A stretch of 60,559 nt of DNA from an uncultured Selenomonadales bacterium (GTDB lineage Bacteria; Bacillota; Negativicutes; Selenomonadales; Selenomonadaceae), in assembly GCA_900315155.1 (NCBI GenBank), contig OMYB01000015.1:1-60559 (forward strand). Reading direction: 5' to 3'. Position 1 is the first letter of the stretch; every line of letters begins with the position of its first letter. Below are positions 8,042-17,173 of this stretch, one piece after another. A program made the position numbers and the translations under genes. The notes under the pieces are model-generated. The model was not told where the DNA came from. It ran no database searches and saw only the letters and a list, made by a program, of their open reading frames with translations.

Positions 8042-9262
8042 CTAAACGTTCGGTTTGCTTTTTGCTTTTGCTTTCCGTTTGGCAGGATGCTGCGGCTTAT
8101 GCCCTGCTGGCTTCCCATGGTGTTTTTTGCCGGACGGGCCGCCCGCGATGGCCTGGAACTCGATGCCGAGCTTTTTCTGGAGCTGATCGAGCTTGTAGGC
8201 CTCCTTGATATCCGCGAGCAGGACAACCATCCCCTTTTTCCCGGCGCGGGCCGTGCGGCCGGCGCGGTGCAGGTAGGTCTGCGCATCCTCCGGCAGGTCG
8301 AGGCAGAACACGACATCGACATCGGGGATATCGAGGCCGCGCGCCGCGAGGTCTGTCGAGAGGAGCAGCTGTGTCTTGCCGGCCTTGAACCGCGCGATGG
8401 CCTGCTGGCGCTGCTGCTTGCCTTTCGTGCCGAGCAGCGTATCGGCCTGCATTCCCTCATAGCGCAGTTTCTCGAGCGTACGCTCCGCATCGAAAGCGCG
8501 GTTGATGAATACCAGGCCGCGTTTGACCTGCATGCGGCGCGCGAGTTTGCGTACCATCTCTATCTTATCACGGAACGGCACGATGCGGTATCGGTTTTCC
8601 CAGCGGCTGAGATCCGCCGCCGAGCCCTCGACGCGCACGATTTCCGGCTGTGCGAGGAAATCGGCGCGCTCCTCGGCCTTGCGCGTATTCGTTGCCGAAA
8701 ATAGCATATATTGCGGTTTTCCCGCATGCTCCTGCTGGAGCATCTGCACGAAGTCGCGGATCGTATCGGCGTTCTGGTCATCGAGCAGGCGGTCAAACTC
8801 ATCGAGTACGACCTGGCGCACGCCGCCGAGCTTCAGCTTGTGCATGCGTGCGAGCTCCACGATGCGGCCGGCTGAGCCCACGATGAGCTGCGGTTTCTTT
8901 TTCTTGATGCCATCGATCTGCCGCGTGATGTTCGCGCCGCCGATCAGGCCCTGCACGGCGATGCCGAGCCCTGCAGCCTGCACGAGGTCGCGCGCGACAT
9001 TCGCGATCTGCATCGCGAGCTCATAAGTCGGTGCCAGCACGACGGCCTGTACCTGCTTTGCCTCCGCATCGATGTGCTGCAGGATAGGCAGCAGATAGGC
9101 TAGTGTCTTGCCCGTTCCCGTCGGTGCCTGGCCGATGAGGTTCTTTCCTTCAAAGAGCAGCGGCATGGCCTTCTGCTGGATGGGCGTCGGCTCCGTGATG
9201 CCCTGCTTTTCGAGCGCAGCAGCCAGCGGCTCTGCGACGTCGAGTGCCATAAATTTATTCAT
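8042..9262 (-). CDS. DEAD-box-family ATP-dependent RNA helicase
   Basis: A 406-residue two-domain helicase for remodelling structured RNA. The Q motif region EPTPIQQKAMPLL is near residue 20, Walker A APTGTGKTLAY near 46, motif III SATN near 185, and the motif VI segment YLHRAGRTARAGKKG near 330. Motif II reads DEFD instead of DEAD, an uncommon but aspartate-preserving variant. The C-terminus is a short Lys-, His- and Pro-rich tail (GKKHHGKPAGHKPQHPAKRK) that may bind RNA. GGAG lies five bases before the ATG. The gene is 28 bases downstream of topB on the same strand. It resembles CshB or YfmL-type Bacillus helicases in size; which paralogue is uncertain. Confidence 0.9.
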   Translation of the reverse strand: MNKFMALDVAEPLAAALEKQGITEPTPIQQKAMPLLFEGKNLIGQAPTGTGKTLAYLLPILQHIDAEAKQVQAVVLAPTYELAMQIANVARDLVQAAGLGIAVQGLIGGANITRQIDGIKKKKPQLIVGSAGRIVELARMHKLKLGGVRQVVLDEFDRLLDDQNADTIRDFVQMLQQEHAGKPQYMLFSATNTRKAEERADFLAQPEIVRVEGSAADLSRWENRYRIVPFRDKIEMVRKLARRMQVKRGLVFINRAFDAERTLEKLRYEGMQADTLLGTKGKQQRQQAIARFKAGKTQLLLSTDLAARGLDIPDVDVVFCLDLPEDAQTYLHRAGRTARAGKKGMVVLLADIKEAYKLDQLQKKLGIEFQAIAGGPSGKKHHGKPAGHKPQHPAKRKAKAKSKPNV

Positions 9263-9290
9263 AGATTCTCCTTTATGTCTATGCCATCCG

Positions 9291-11723
9291 TCAACGGTTC
9301 AACACGGGTGCACCGTTCTGGTCATCGTAGGTCATCGTGCAGCGCGGGTAGTTCGTGCAGCCCCAGAAATAGCCGTTGCGCCCGTGAATACGGCGCAGAT
9401 GGCCCTCCCGGCAATTCGGGCAGAGATAGGTATCGGACCTGCCCGACGGCTTCTCCTTCCCCGCCTTCGCTTCCCGCTTCATCTTCTCCATGGGGCTCGC
9501 CGAGTATTTCGGTTTCGTCTGCCAGCGGCTGCCGCCCGATGGCGGACCATAGGACGGCGCACCGAAAAGGTCGTCGAACTCGGCCCAGTCATCGGCTGTC
9601 GGTGCCGAGCTGCTGGCCATCGGGGGAGCCTGTGTGAAGGCCGGTGCCGTATACGAGGGCTGCGGCATCGATGCAGCAGCCGTGCGTGAGCGGTATCCGC
9701 CAGCCAGCCGCTGTTTTGCCTGCTCCATATCCGGCTTGCCGTCTTTGTCATCGCAGGTCATGCGGCACTTCGGGTAGTTCGAGCAGCCCCAGAATATGCC
9801 ATTCTTCCCCTTGCGCTGCATGAGGACGCCCTGATGGCAGCGCGGGCAGACGTTCTCGCCCGTGACCTCCATGCGCGTGTCGAGGGCCATGCCGCAGAGC
9901 TTCCGCGTGAAATCAACCTGCCCCTGCAGGAACGCGGCGAGCGTACCATCCCCCTCGGACATCGAGTGGAGCTTGTCCTCCCAGATGGCCGTCGAGTCCG
10001 GATACGTGAGCTCGTCGGGCAGTGCATCGATGAGCAGGTACGCCGATGGCGTTGGGATGAGGTATTTCTTCTTGCCCTGCGTCTTCATGAACTTCCGCTT
10101 GATGAGGTCGTCGATGATGGTTGCGCGCGTGGCCTCCGTGCCGATGCCATAGACATCCTTGAGCTGTTTCTTTGCCTCGGGATTCTTCACGTACTTGTGG
10201 ATTTCCTTCATGCCCGCAAGCAGCGTCGACGGCGTGAAACGCACGGGCGGCTTCGTGACATGGGATGCGAGCTGCCCCTTCTTCCAGGCTACGGCGTCCT
10301 TCTTCTTCATGACAGGCAGCGTGCCGTCCGTCTCATCGTCTTCCCGGTCGTCCTCTTCCTGCTTCTTTTTCTTCGAAAGATACATGGCCTTCCAGCCGAG
10401 CTCGCGCTCCGTGCGGCCGCTTGCCGTGAAGAGTTCCTCCTTGTACGTCACGGAAACCTTCGTCTGGTCATACTGATGCACGGGATAGAACTGCGCCAGG
10501 TAGCCGCGTGCGATGAGATGATAGAGGTTTCGCTCCTCCTCCGTCATTTTCGCCGTATCGGCAAAGACCGTCGTCGGGATGATTGCATGATGCGCCGAAA
10601 TCTTCTTGTCATTCCATGCGCGGCTCTTCCGTTTCGCATCGGCTTGCGGTGCCCAGCCCATGACGGCTTTATCCCCGCAGCGCGCGAGATTGCCGAGGAT
10701 AGCGGGAGCATCTTTGAACTGGTTCGTCGGCAGGTATTCGCAGTCCGAGCGCGGATAGGTCGTGAGCTTCTTCTCGTAGAGCTTCTGTGCCGTATCGAGC
10801 ACGAGCTGCGGTGCATAGCCGTACATCTTGCCCGCGAGCACCTGCAGGGTGGAAAGCGAGAACGGCAGAGGCGGCTGCTCCTGCTTTTTCGTCTTCTGAT
10901 AGGCCGTGATCACCGCATCATGCGGTTCTTCTTCAAAAAACGCCAGCTTCTTTTCCGCGATACCCTTGTCGAGCAGGCGGCTCTCCGCATCGAGGCCCTG
11001 CTCCGTATCCTTTGGCTTCCACTGCGCCGTAAAACTGCCATTCGCGTGCTGGAACGTCCCCTTGATCGTATAGTAATCCACGGGCTTGAAATGCTCGATT
11101 TCGCGTTCCCGCCGCACGACGAGCGCGAGTGTCGGCGTCTTCACACGGCCGACGGGCAGGACGAGCTTGTCGTGCCCTGCGCGCCGTGCCGCGAGGGTAT
11201 AGGCGCGGGAAAGGTTCATGCCGATGAGCCAGTCCGCACGCGCCCGTGCGAGTGCCGACTGCTTGAGGTTAAAGAACTCGGCATTGTCGTGCAGATGGCT
11301 GTTGGCTTCCTTGATGCTCTTCTCGTCGAGCGCATTGAGCAGGATGCGCTTGACCGGCTTCTGATTGCCGAGATAGTCGAGCACCTCATCCACGAGCAGC
11401 TGCCCCTCGCGGTCCGGGTCGCCGCCATTGACGATTTCGTCTGCTTTTGCGATCAGGCTTTTGACGATAGCAAACTGCTTCTCGCAGCCCTTGGCCACAT
11501 AAAGTTTCCACTGCTGCGGCACGATGGGCAGGTCTTCGGCACGCCAGCGCTTGTATTTCGCATCGTACTCCTGCGGCTCGGCTTGGCGCAGGATATGGCC
11601 GAACAGCCACGTGACGCAGCCCTCCCCGGTCATGAGGTATCCAGCCCCGCGCTGTATCGGCCCGCGCAGGCATTTCGCGAGCTCCCGTCCGACCGACGGC
11701 TTCTCGGCGATATATAATCTCAA
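9291..11723 (-). CDS. topB: DNA topoisomerase III
   Basis: An 810-residue type IA topoisomerase that cuts and passes single DNA strands, helping decatenation and recombination. The Toprim domain opens the protein (MRLYIAEKPSVGREL) and includes the acidic GGDPDREGQLLVDE motif near residue 100. The active-site Tyr lies in LTTYPRSDCEYL near residue 325. Two C-terminal Topo-C4 zinc fingers follow, each with the CPxC...GCSNYPKC or GCTNYPRC pattern, at about residues 620-655 and 770-805. A Ser/Ala/Pro-rich linker separates them. Translation starts at TTG with AAGGAG ten bases upstream. The DUF1232 gene lies 36 bases upstream and the helicase gene 28 bases downstream. Confidence 0.95.
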   Translation of the reverse strand: MRLYIAEKPSVGRELAKCLRGPIQRGAGYLMTGEGCVTWLFGHILRQAEPQEYDAKYKRWRAEDLPIVPQQWKLYVAKGCEKQFAIVKSLIAKADEIVNGGDPDREGQLLVDEVLDYLGNQKPVKRILLNALDEKSIKEANSHLHDNAEFFNLKQSALARARADWLIGMNLSRAYTLAARRAGHDKLVLPVGRVKTPTLALVVRREREIEHFKPVDYYTIKGTFQHANGSFTAQWKPKDTEQGLDAESRLLDKGIAEKKLAFFEEEPHDAVITAYQKTKKQEQPPLPFSLSTLQVLAGKMYGYAPQLVLDTAQKLYEKKLTTYPRSDCEYLPTNQFKDAPAILGNLARCGDKAVMGWAPQADAKRKSRAWNDKKISAHHAIIPTTVFADTAKMTEEERNLYHLIARGYLAQFYPVHQYDQTKVSVTYKEELFTASGRTERELGWKAMYLSKKKKQEEDDREDDETDGTLPVMKKKDAVAWKKGQLASHVTKPPVRFTPSTLLAGMKEIHKYVKNPEAKKQLKDVYGIGTEATRATIIDDLIKRKFMKTQGKKKYLIPTPSAYLLIDALPDELTYPDSTAIWEDKLHSMSEGDGTLAAFLQGQVDFTRKLCGMALDTRMEVTGENVCPRCHQGVLMQRKGKNGIFWGCSNYPKCRMTCDDKDGKPDMEQAKQRLAGGYRSRTAAASMPQPSYTAPAFTQAPPMASSSAPTADDWAEFDDLFGAPSYGPPSGGSRWQTKPKYSASPMEKMKREAKAGKEKPSGRSDTYLCPNCREGHLRRIHGRNGYFWGCTNYPRCTMTYDDQNGAPVLNR

Positions 11724-11759
11724 AACGATAACACTCCTTGTTCAGAATCGGCCGAACGC

Positions 11760-12143
11760 TCAGCCGACGAAAATCCAGTGCAGGAACGTATAGAGTCCCC
11801 AGCAGACGAGGATCACCCATGCGAGCACGAGCAGCGATACGAGCAGCACGATGATCGGCGCGCGCTGCGTGAGATGGCGCGCCTTCTCCTCGCTGTCATC
11901 GCGCACAGCCGGCGGCAGCAGTTTCATGAGGCCGCAGACCGCTGCCGGTACGATAACCGCATCATCGGCGATACCGAGCAGCGGAATGGTATCCGGGATA
12001 AGATCCACGGGGCTCACCAGATAGAGCAGCGCCACGACGAGCAGCCCTTTGACGGATGCCGGCGTATGCTTGTTGCGCAGGGCAATCAGCATGACGAGAA
12101 AGTCATGGCGGAAAATCTGCAGGAACATCAGAAAGCGATTCAT
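11760..12143 (-). CDS. DUF1232 (YkvA-like) small membrane protein
   Basis: A 127-residue protein whose middle, LLVVALLYLVSPVDLIPDTIPLLGIADDAV, matches the DUF1232 pattern; the key residues are YLVSPVDLIPD followed by DD. Family function is unknown. A C-terminal hydrophobic segment of about 25 residues, rich in Val, Leu and Trp, is probably a transmembrane helix. The ATG at 12143 is preferred over an upstream in-frame ATG because AAAGGAG lies six bases before it. It is the first gene of a minus-strand run leading into topB. Confidence 0.85.
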   Translation of the reverse strand: MNRFLMFLQIFRHDFLVMLIALRNKHTPASVKGLLVVALLYLVSPVDLIPDTIPLLGIADDAVIVPAAVCGLMKLLPPAVRDDSEEKARHLTQRAPIIVLLVSLLVLAWVILVCWGLYTFLHWIFVG

Positions 12144-12265
12144 GACGAACTCCTTTCTTCTTTTTCGGAACAAAGCTTTTCTTTATTTTATCATATCGGC
12201 ATGAAAAATACTTGTCAGATACGGCAGTATCCGCAAGAAATTTCATGGCATTTGTGTTATACGAA

Positions 12266-12294
12266 TTGACACTATTATGCTGTTTTGTTATAAT
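12266..12294 (+). promoter_or_regulatory. Consensus sigma-70 promoter of lysA
   Basis: TTGACA (12266-12271) and TATAAT (12289-12294) are both perfect and are spaced by 17 bases. The start codon of lysA follows 66 bases after the -10 box, leaving a leader of about 60 bases that is too short for a lysine riboswitch. Confidence 0.93.
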
Positions 12295-12360
12295 GAGTTA
12301 ACACATTTACAGGTAAGAAGGGTTCTCATTCCACCCATTCTGTACAGGAGGACGAAAAAT

Positions 12361-13632
12361 ATGGCTGAGAAAACTTTTCCTCTTTCCCTGAGCGAACTCC
12401 AGGACGTCGTCAAGAAATACCCAACGCCATTCCATATCTATGATGAGCACAAGATCCGCGAAAGCATCCGCGCCCTGAACCGTGCCTTCGCGTGGGCACC
12501 GCATTTCCGCGAGCAGTTCGCCATCAAGGCCCTGCCGAACCCGCGCATCGTGCAGATTCTCCATGAAGAAGGTGCGGGCACGGACTGCAGCAGTCTCGCC
12601 GAGCTTTACCTCTCCGAGGCCGCCGGCGTCACGGGGCAGGAAATCCTGCTGACCTCCAACGATACGCCGGCCGATGAGTTCCAGAAAGCCATGGAACTCG
12701 GCGCCATCATCAACCTCGACGACCTCTCCCACCTCGATTATCTCGAGAAAAACGCCGGCCTGCCGGAGGTACTCTGCTTCCGCTACAACCCGGGTGACCT
12801 CATCGAGGGCAACGACATCATCGGCAAGCCGACCGAGGCGAAATACGGCCTGCCGAAAGACCAGCTCATGGAGGCTTACCGCCGTGCGAAAGAGAAAGGG
12901 GTCAAACGCTTCGGCCTGCACACGATGGTCGCTTCGAACGAGCGCCGCGTCGAGGCCTTCGCCCTCACGGCAAAGCTCATCTTCACGATTGCCGTCGAGC
13001 TCAAGGAGCAGCTCGGCATCCATGTCGAATTCATCGACCTCGGCGGCGGTATCGGGATTCCCTACCGCCCGGATGAAGCTCCCGTCGACCTGCCGGCCGT
13101 CGGCGATGCCGTCCATGCTCTCTACGACGCCATCATGGTGCCAGCAGGCCTCGGCGATGTCGGCCTCATGACGGAGAGCGGCCGCGCCATGACGGGGCCC
13201 GCCGGCTGGCTCGTCTCCACGGTCATCCATGAGAAAAAGACCTACAAAGACTACATCGGCCTCGACTCCTGCATGGCAAACCTCATGCGCCCTGCCATGT
13301 ACGGTGCTTACCATCACATCACGATTGCAGGCAAAGAAAACGAGCCCTGCGACCATGTCTATGATGTCACGGGCTCGCTCTGCGAGAACAACGATAAGTT
13401 CGCAATTGACCGCAAGCTGCCGAAGATCGATATCGGCGACCTGCTGATCATCCACGATACCGGCGCCCACGGCAGTGCCATGGGCTTCAACTATAACGGC
13501 AAGCTCTGGTGTGCCGAGCTCCTTCTCCGCGAGGACGGCACAATAGAGCTCATCCGCCGCGCCGAGACCCTCGACGATTACTTCGCGACGCTCTATTTCC
13601 CCGGTTCGATGATGAAGCCGCTCGGAAAATAA
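12361..13632 (+). CDS. lysA: Diaminopimelate decarboxylase (PLP fold III)
   Basis: A 423-residue alanine-racemase-fold decarboxylase that would convert meso-diaminopimelate to lysine. The PLP lysine is in FAIKALPNPRI near residue 58. The substrate-specificity His is in FGLHTMV near residue 190, and the glycine-rich phosphate site FIDLGGGIGIPYRP lies near residue 232. ESGRAMTG takes the place of the usual EPGR, LDSCMANLMRPAMY contains the catalytic Cys, and DTGAHGSAMGFNYN closes the active site. GGAGG lies 11 bases before the ATG. The gene stands alone on the plus strand behind a perfect promoter. Related fold III enzymes acting on ornithine, lysine or carboxynorspermidine are alternatives; length and motifs favour the diaminopimelate enzyme. 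Confidence 0.8.
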   Translation: MAEKTFPLSLSELQDVVKKYPTPFHIYDEHKIRESIRALNRAFAWAPHFREQFAIKALPNPRIVQILHEEGAGTDCSSLAELYLSEAAGVTGQEILLTSNDTPADEFQKAMELGAIINLDDLSHLDYLEKNAGLPEVLCFRYNPGDLIEGNDIIGKPTEAKYGLPKDQLMEAYRRAKEKGVKRFGLHTMVASNERRVEAFALTAKLIFTIAVELKEQLGIHVEFIDLGGGIGIPYRPDEAPVDLPAVGDAVHALYDAIMVPAGLGDVGLMTESGRAMTGPAGWLVSTVIHEKKTYKDYIGLDSCMANLMRPAMYGAYHHITIAGKENEPCDHVYDVTGSLCENNDKFAIDRKLPKIDIGDLLIIHDTGAHGSAMGFNYNGKLWCAELLLREDGTIELIRRAETLDDYFATLYFPGSMMKPLGK

Positions 13633-13651
13633 CGCCGTAAATCCCAGCCAG

Positions 13652-15340
13652 TCATAGGGACGCCGGATTCTCCGCAGACTCCCCCTTCACGCGGTTCCTG
13701 CCGGATTCCTTAGCCACGTACAAGGCACGATCGGCGCGCTTGAACAGCGCTTCCATCGTGTCTTTTTCTTTGCCATGCCACGTGCTCACGCCCAGGCTGC
13801 AGGTGATTTTCCTGCCGCCGAGCGGTGCGCGGGCAACAAAGCGGCGGATCAGGTTCGCGAGCACCATCGTCTCATACTGCCCCAGTCCTGGGCAAAGGAC
13901 GATGAATTCCTCGCCGCCCCAGCGGATCACGGCTTTTTCCTTATCGATGATACGGCGGACCGCCGCAGCGAAATCCATGAGTACGCGGTCGCCCGTATCA
14001 TGGCCGTAGGTATCGTTGACTTTCTTGAAATGATCGATATCGAGCATGATGGCCGACAAGACGCCGCCCCTGCGCTCTGCCGTCCGGAGAGAATCCTCGA
14101 AAAGCTGACCGACACTCGCACGGTTGTGGCACCCGGTCAGGGCATCGCGCTCCGCACGCTCGGTCGCCAGGGCGACCTTATACTGGAGCCGAGCCGCCTG
14201 TGACTCGAGGCTGCGCTCACGCACGAGCTGGACTTTAAGCAGCTCCATGACGAAATACAGGAACGGAAAAATGCCCAGCGGCGTCACAAAGCAACGCCAG
14301 GAAAAAACATGAAAATGACCGGTGATGCCGTCGATCAGGCCGAGAATGGTGAAACCGATCGTCGCTGGCAAAATGGCACGGCAAAGGATATTGCCCCGCC
14401 GCACCGCCTGGAGCAGCCACCATGCCATGCACGCTTCGGTAATGCCCAGAATCGGGTAAAAGAATGTCATGCCCCAGTTCAGCGTCCACATGCCGCCGAG
14501 ATAGCCGCCTACCGTCACCACCATGAGCAGGATATTGATGCTGAGCACGACGCCAGGATAACTGCGCGGCTCTTTTTTCAGCATCTCATAGAGAACCACG
14601 TTCGCCGAAACGGGAAGCAGATAGGCAAGCGTAGACAGCTTATGCCACCAGAGCATCGCATCATCGTAGAAGATGTTCTTCATGTTGGAGGCCGCCACGA
14701 GCCAGCAGGCAAAAACAACCATGAAGCCGATAACCGCCACATAGAGCCGTTTCCAGTGATACGGATGATACCGGTAATAAATCACCATGATGAGGATGAT
14801 GAGCAGCGCCGCTGGCAAAGCCACGATAATCGGCGCATCAAAAAGGAACAGCTTCTGCATCTGCTCGACGCCGGTCCCCATCATCAGCGTATTCAGGCCT
14901 AACATGGCCTCGGTCGTATCGCCATAAATCTGGATGCGCAATTCCGTCGGCGAGCTGATCGGTGGCAGCTTGACGATATGCCAGCGCATGCCAGAGCCGG
15001 TATCCTGCAGGCCGAACGAACCATAATGGTAAATGACGCGGTCGCCGATCCAGATGCGCACCGACTGCATCGACGTCATGAAAAGCATCGTATTGTTTGC
15101 ATCCGCGCTGGGACGCACCGTCGTACGGAGCCAGATCATATGCGTATCCGGCGGCAAATCCGGCAGTTTCGGATAAAGGAAATCCTGCCAGGGCTCCTCC
15201 GGTGTCAGCTGATACTGCCACACAGGGTCGATGACCTCTGCCTCCGCCCGCGGACTCATGCCAGGCAGGAAGAACATCAGGCACGCCAGCAGGCATACCA
15301 GTGCGGCTCCGCCCTTTCGCCGAAATGGCCAAAATTCCAT
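13652..15340 (-). CDS. Membrane diguanylate cyclase with periplasmic sensor and 7TM region (first paralogue)
   Basis: A 562-residue protein with a signal-like N-terminus, then about 150 extracytoplasmic residues of beta-sandwich type (IWLRTTV, VRIWIGDRVIYHYGS). Roughly seven transmembrane helices span residues 165-375, the 7TMR-DISM plan. A short coiled linker leads into a GGDEF domain starting at DALTGCHNRAS. The catalytic motif WGGEEF near residue 480 is intact, so cyclic di-GMP synthesis is expected. A canonical RxxD inhibitory site five residues upstream is absent; an RIID lies too far away. GGAGGGAGAAC precedes the ATG. It lies 45 bases downstream of a paralogue of nearly the same length, so the two look like a tandem duplication in one operon. 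Its 3' end faces lysA with only 19 bases between. Confidence 0.88.
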   Translation of the reverse strand: MEFWPFRRKGGAALVCLLACLMFFLPGMSPRAEAEVIDPVWQYQLTPEEPWQDFLYPKLPDLPPDTHMIWLRTTVRPSADANNTMLFMTSMQSVRIWIGDRVIYHYGSFGLQDTGSGMRWHIVKLPPISSPTELRIQIYGDTTEAMLGLNTLMMGTGVEQMQKLFLFDAPIIVALPAALLIILIMVIYYRYHPYHWKRLYVAVIGFMVVFACWLVAASNMKNIFYDDAMLWWHKLSTLAYLLPVSANVVLYEMLKKEPRSYPGVVLSINILLMVVTVGGYLGGMWTLNWGMTFFYPILGITEACMAWWLLQAVRRGNILCRAILPATIGFTILGLIDGITGHFHVFSWRCFVTPLGIFPFLYFVMELLKVQLVRERSLESQAARLQYKVALATERAERDALTGCHNRASVGQLFEDSLRTAERRGGVLSAIMLDIDHFKKVNDTYGHDTGDRVLMDFAAAVRRIIDKEKAVIRWGGEEFIVLCPGLGQYETMVLANLIRRFVARAPLGGRKITCSLGVSTWHGKEKDTMEALFKRADRALYVAKESGRNRVKGESAENPASL

Positions 15341-15385
15341 GTTCTCCCTCCTCTCCAGATGTTCCTGAGATAATACCAGTGTCTC

Positions 15386-17071
15386 TCACTCGATCTCGAC
15401 GCGGTTGCGCCCTGTCCTCTTCGCCCGGTAAAGTGCTGAATCCAAGCGGCGGAACATGGCATCGAGATCATCCTGCTCGCCATGCCAGCTCGCGACCCCA
15501 AGGCTGATGGTCACCGGCTGCTGGGGCAGGATCCTGGCATCCACGACAGCCACGCGCAGAAGTTCGGCGACCTCCGCTGCCTCCAGGCGGGACATCTGCG
15601 GGCAGTAGATGACGAACTCCTCGCCACCCCATCGGAAGAATTTCATCTGATGGCTGATATGCTCCCGTACCGTTTCCGTAACCCGGCGCAGGACCTGGTC
15701 GCCGGCATCATGGCCAAACGAATCGTTGACCAGCTTGAAATGGTCGATATCCAGCATAACGAGGCAGAAAGACGGATCCTTGAGCTTGACCTCATGCGCA
15801 AGGATCTTATCGTAGGCATTGCGGTTCAGGCATCCGGTCAGCGGATCGATCTCCGAGCGCTCGACGGCGCGTGCAGCCTGTGCCTCGAGCTGGATCGCCG
15901 AACTTTCCAGCCTGCGTTCCCGGTCCAGCTGATCCTTGACAATGACCAGCACGAAGGACAGCAGCGTCACGGCGCCAAGCGGCATGAGATAGAACGGTCC
16001 CATAAACCACTGCGCGTTCATGTTCATGCCGTCAAACACGGCCAGGAGCGACAGCACAAGGCATGGCGGAAACATAGCGTAGCTGTAAGGATTGCCGCCG
16101 CGTGCCGATTGCCACAGGGTACGGATGACCGCAGTCTGGCAGACGAGCAGCAGCAGATAATAGCCGAACATGCCGTAATCCAGGCCATGGAACCCAAGCA
16201 CCTCCGAGCACAGCGCCACAACGGCCAATACCGCACAGGCATGCTGGATATGCTTGATCAGCGGCTTATACTTATTCTCCACGATATCATAGATGACCTG
16301 GTTCGTAGCGATAGGAAGCAGATAGATACAGATGAGTGCCAGATGCTGCCACAACACCGGCCAATCGCAGAACCATTGCTTGACCGAGCACTCGCAGAAC
16401 GAGAACAGGGCAATGAGTGCCAGTGCGATGATAGAATCCCGCTGCAGTTTCCGCCGGTCCGGCTGGTTGAAATAATAGATACCGATGATGAAGATAAACA
16501 GCAGAAGGATCGGCAGGGAAATGGCATATACGATATCAGCGAGAAAGACATGCTGGGCCAGGACGATATCTTCATCCATGCGAAAATCGCGCAGCGGCGC
16601 AAGATAAAGCGGCAGATCCGAATAGACGCGGATGGTCAGCTGTACCTTTTTCCGAAAATGCGGAAGGGATACCATATGCCACTTCTGACCATAGCCCAGA
16701 TAACGCGGCTCTCCCGTGCCGTATTCATAGATAACCTGATTATCCAGCCAGACCTGCACCGATTCGTGATACGTCCAAAAGAAAATCGTATCCGCATGAG
16801 GATCCGTGCCGCGCAGCGTCGTCGTCAGCCAGACGTAGTGCTGATTTCCCGTTTGCGGCAGATAAGGAAAATCAAACCGTTTCCATACCGTATCATGGTC
16901 CATGGCGGACTGAATCCATCCCTCCGGGCCATTGAGTTCCATCACGGGATCGCCATAGCGGTAATACCAGGCGCCATCCAGCTCTGCCGCCTCTCCCTTC
17001 GGAAGAAAAGCACACAAAAAAGACAGGGCAAAGACCACGGCAAAGATTCCCATGAAAATGCGTTTCATCAT
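15386..17071 (-). CDS. Membrane diguanylate cyclase with periplasmic sensor and 7TM region (second paralogue)
   Basis: A 561-residue protein with the same plan as its downstream neighbour. It has a cleavable-looking signal (IFAVVFALSFLCAFLPKGEAAE), a ligand-binding-like domain (YVWLTTTLRG, VQVWLDNQVIYEYG), about seven membrane helices in residues 175-385, a coiled linker, and a GGDEF domain from DPLTGCLNRNAYD. The catalytic motif RWGGEEF is intact. No RxxD inhibitory site precedes it. Shared length and motif order point to duplication followed by sensor divergence. GGAGG lies about 12-15 bases upstream of tandem ATG codons. It is the first gene of the pair. A TTGACA box lies about 70 bases upstream but its -10 partner is unclear. 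Confidence 0.88.
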   Translation of the reverse strand: MMKRIFMGIFAVVFALSFLCAFLPKGEAAELDGAWYYRYGDPVMELNGPEGWIQSAMDHDTVWKRFDFPYLPQTGNQHYVWLTTTLRGTDPHADTIFFWTYHESVQVWLDNQVIYEYGTGEPRYLGYGQKWHMVSLPHFRKKVQLTIRVYSDLPLYLAPLRDFRMDEDIVLAQHVFLADIVYAISLPILLLFIFIIGIYYFNQPDRRKLQRDSIIALALIALFSFCECSVKQWFCDWPVLWQHLALICIYLLPIATNQVIYDIVENKYKPLIKHIQHACAVLAVVALCSEVLGFHGLDYGMFGYYLLLLVCQTAVIRTLWQSARGGNPYSYAMFPPCLVLSLLAVFDGMNMNAQWFMGPFYLMPLGAVTLLSFVLVIVKDQLDRERRLESSAIQLEAQAARAVERSEIDPLTGCLNRNAYDKILAHEVKLKDPSFCLVMLDIDHFKLVNDSFGHDAGDQVLRRVTETVREHISHQMKFFRWGGEEFVIYCPQMSRLEAAEVAELLRVAVVDARILPQQPVTISLGVASWHGEQDDLDAMFRRLDSALYRAKRTGRNRVEIE

Positions 17072-17141
17072 AATCCTGCTGCAGCCTCCTTCCTGTCTTA
17101 GAATATCCTGTTATTCTAAACCTAAAGGATTGCTGTTCATT

Positions 17142-17147
17142 TGTCAA
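17142..17147 (-). promoter_or_regulatory. Isolated -35 box upstream of the cyclase pair
   Basis: TTGACA occurs on the minus strand here. Candidate -10 boxes are TAGGTT at 17-base spacing or TAGAAT at 23-base spacing, neither convincing. A dyad AGAATA...TATTCT (17100-17117) lies downstream of it and could be an operator. Confidence 0.3.
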
Positions 17148-17173
17148 GTCCTATGTGCATGAAAAGCGGGCAA

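Noticed and set aside
12301..12360. Possible lysine riboswitch before lysA
   Set aside because: The leader from the perfect promoter is only about 60 bases, far shorter than the lysine aptamer, and lacks its helices.
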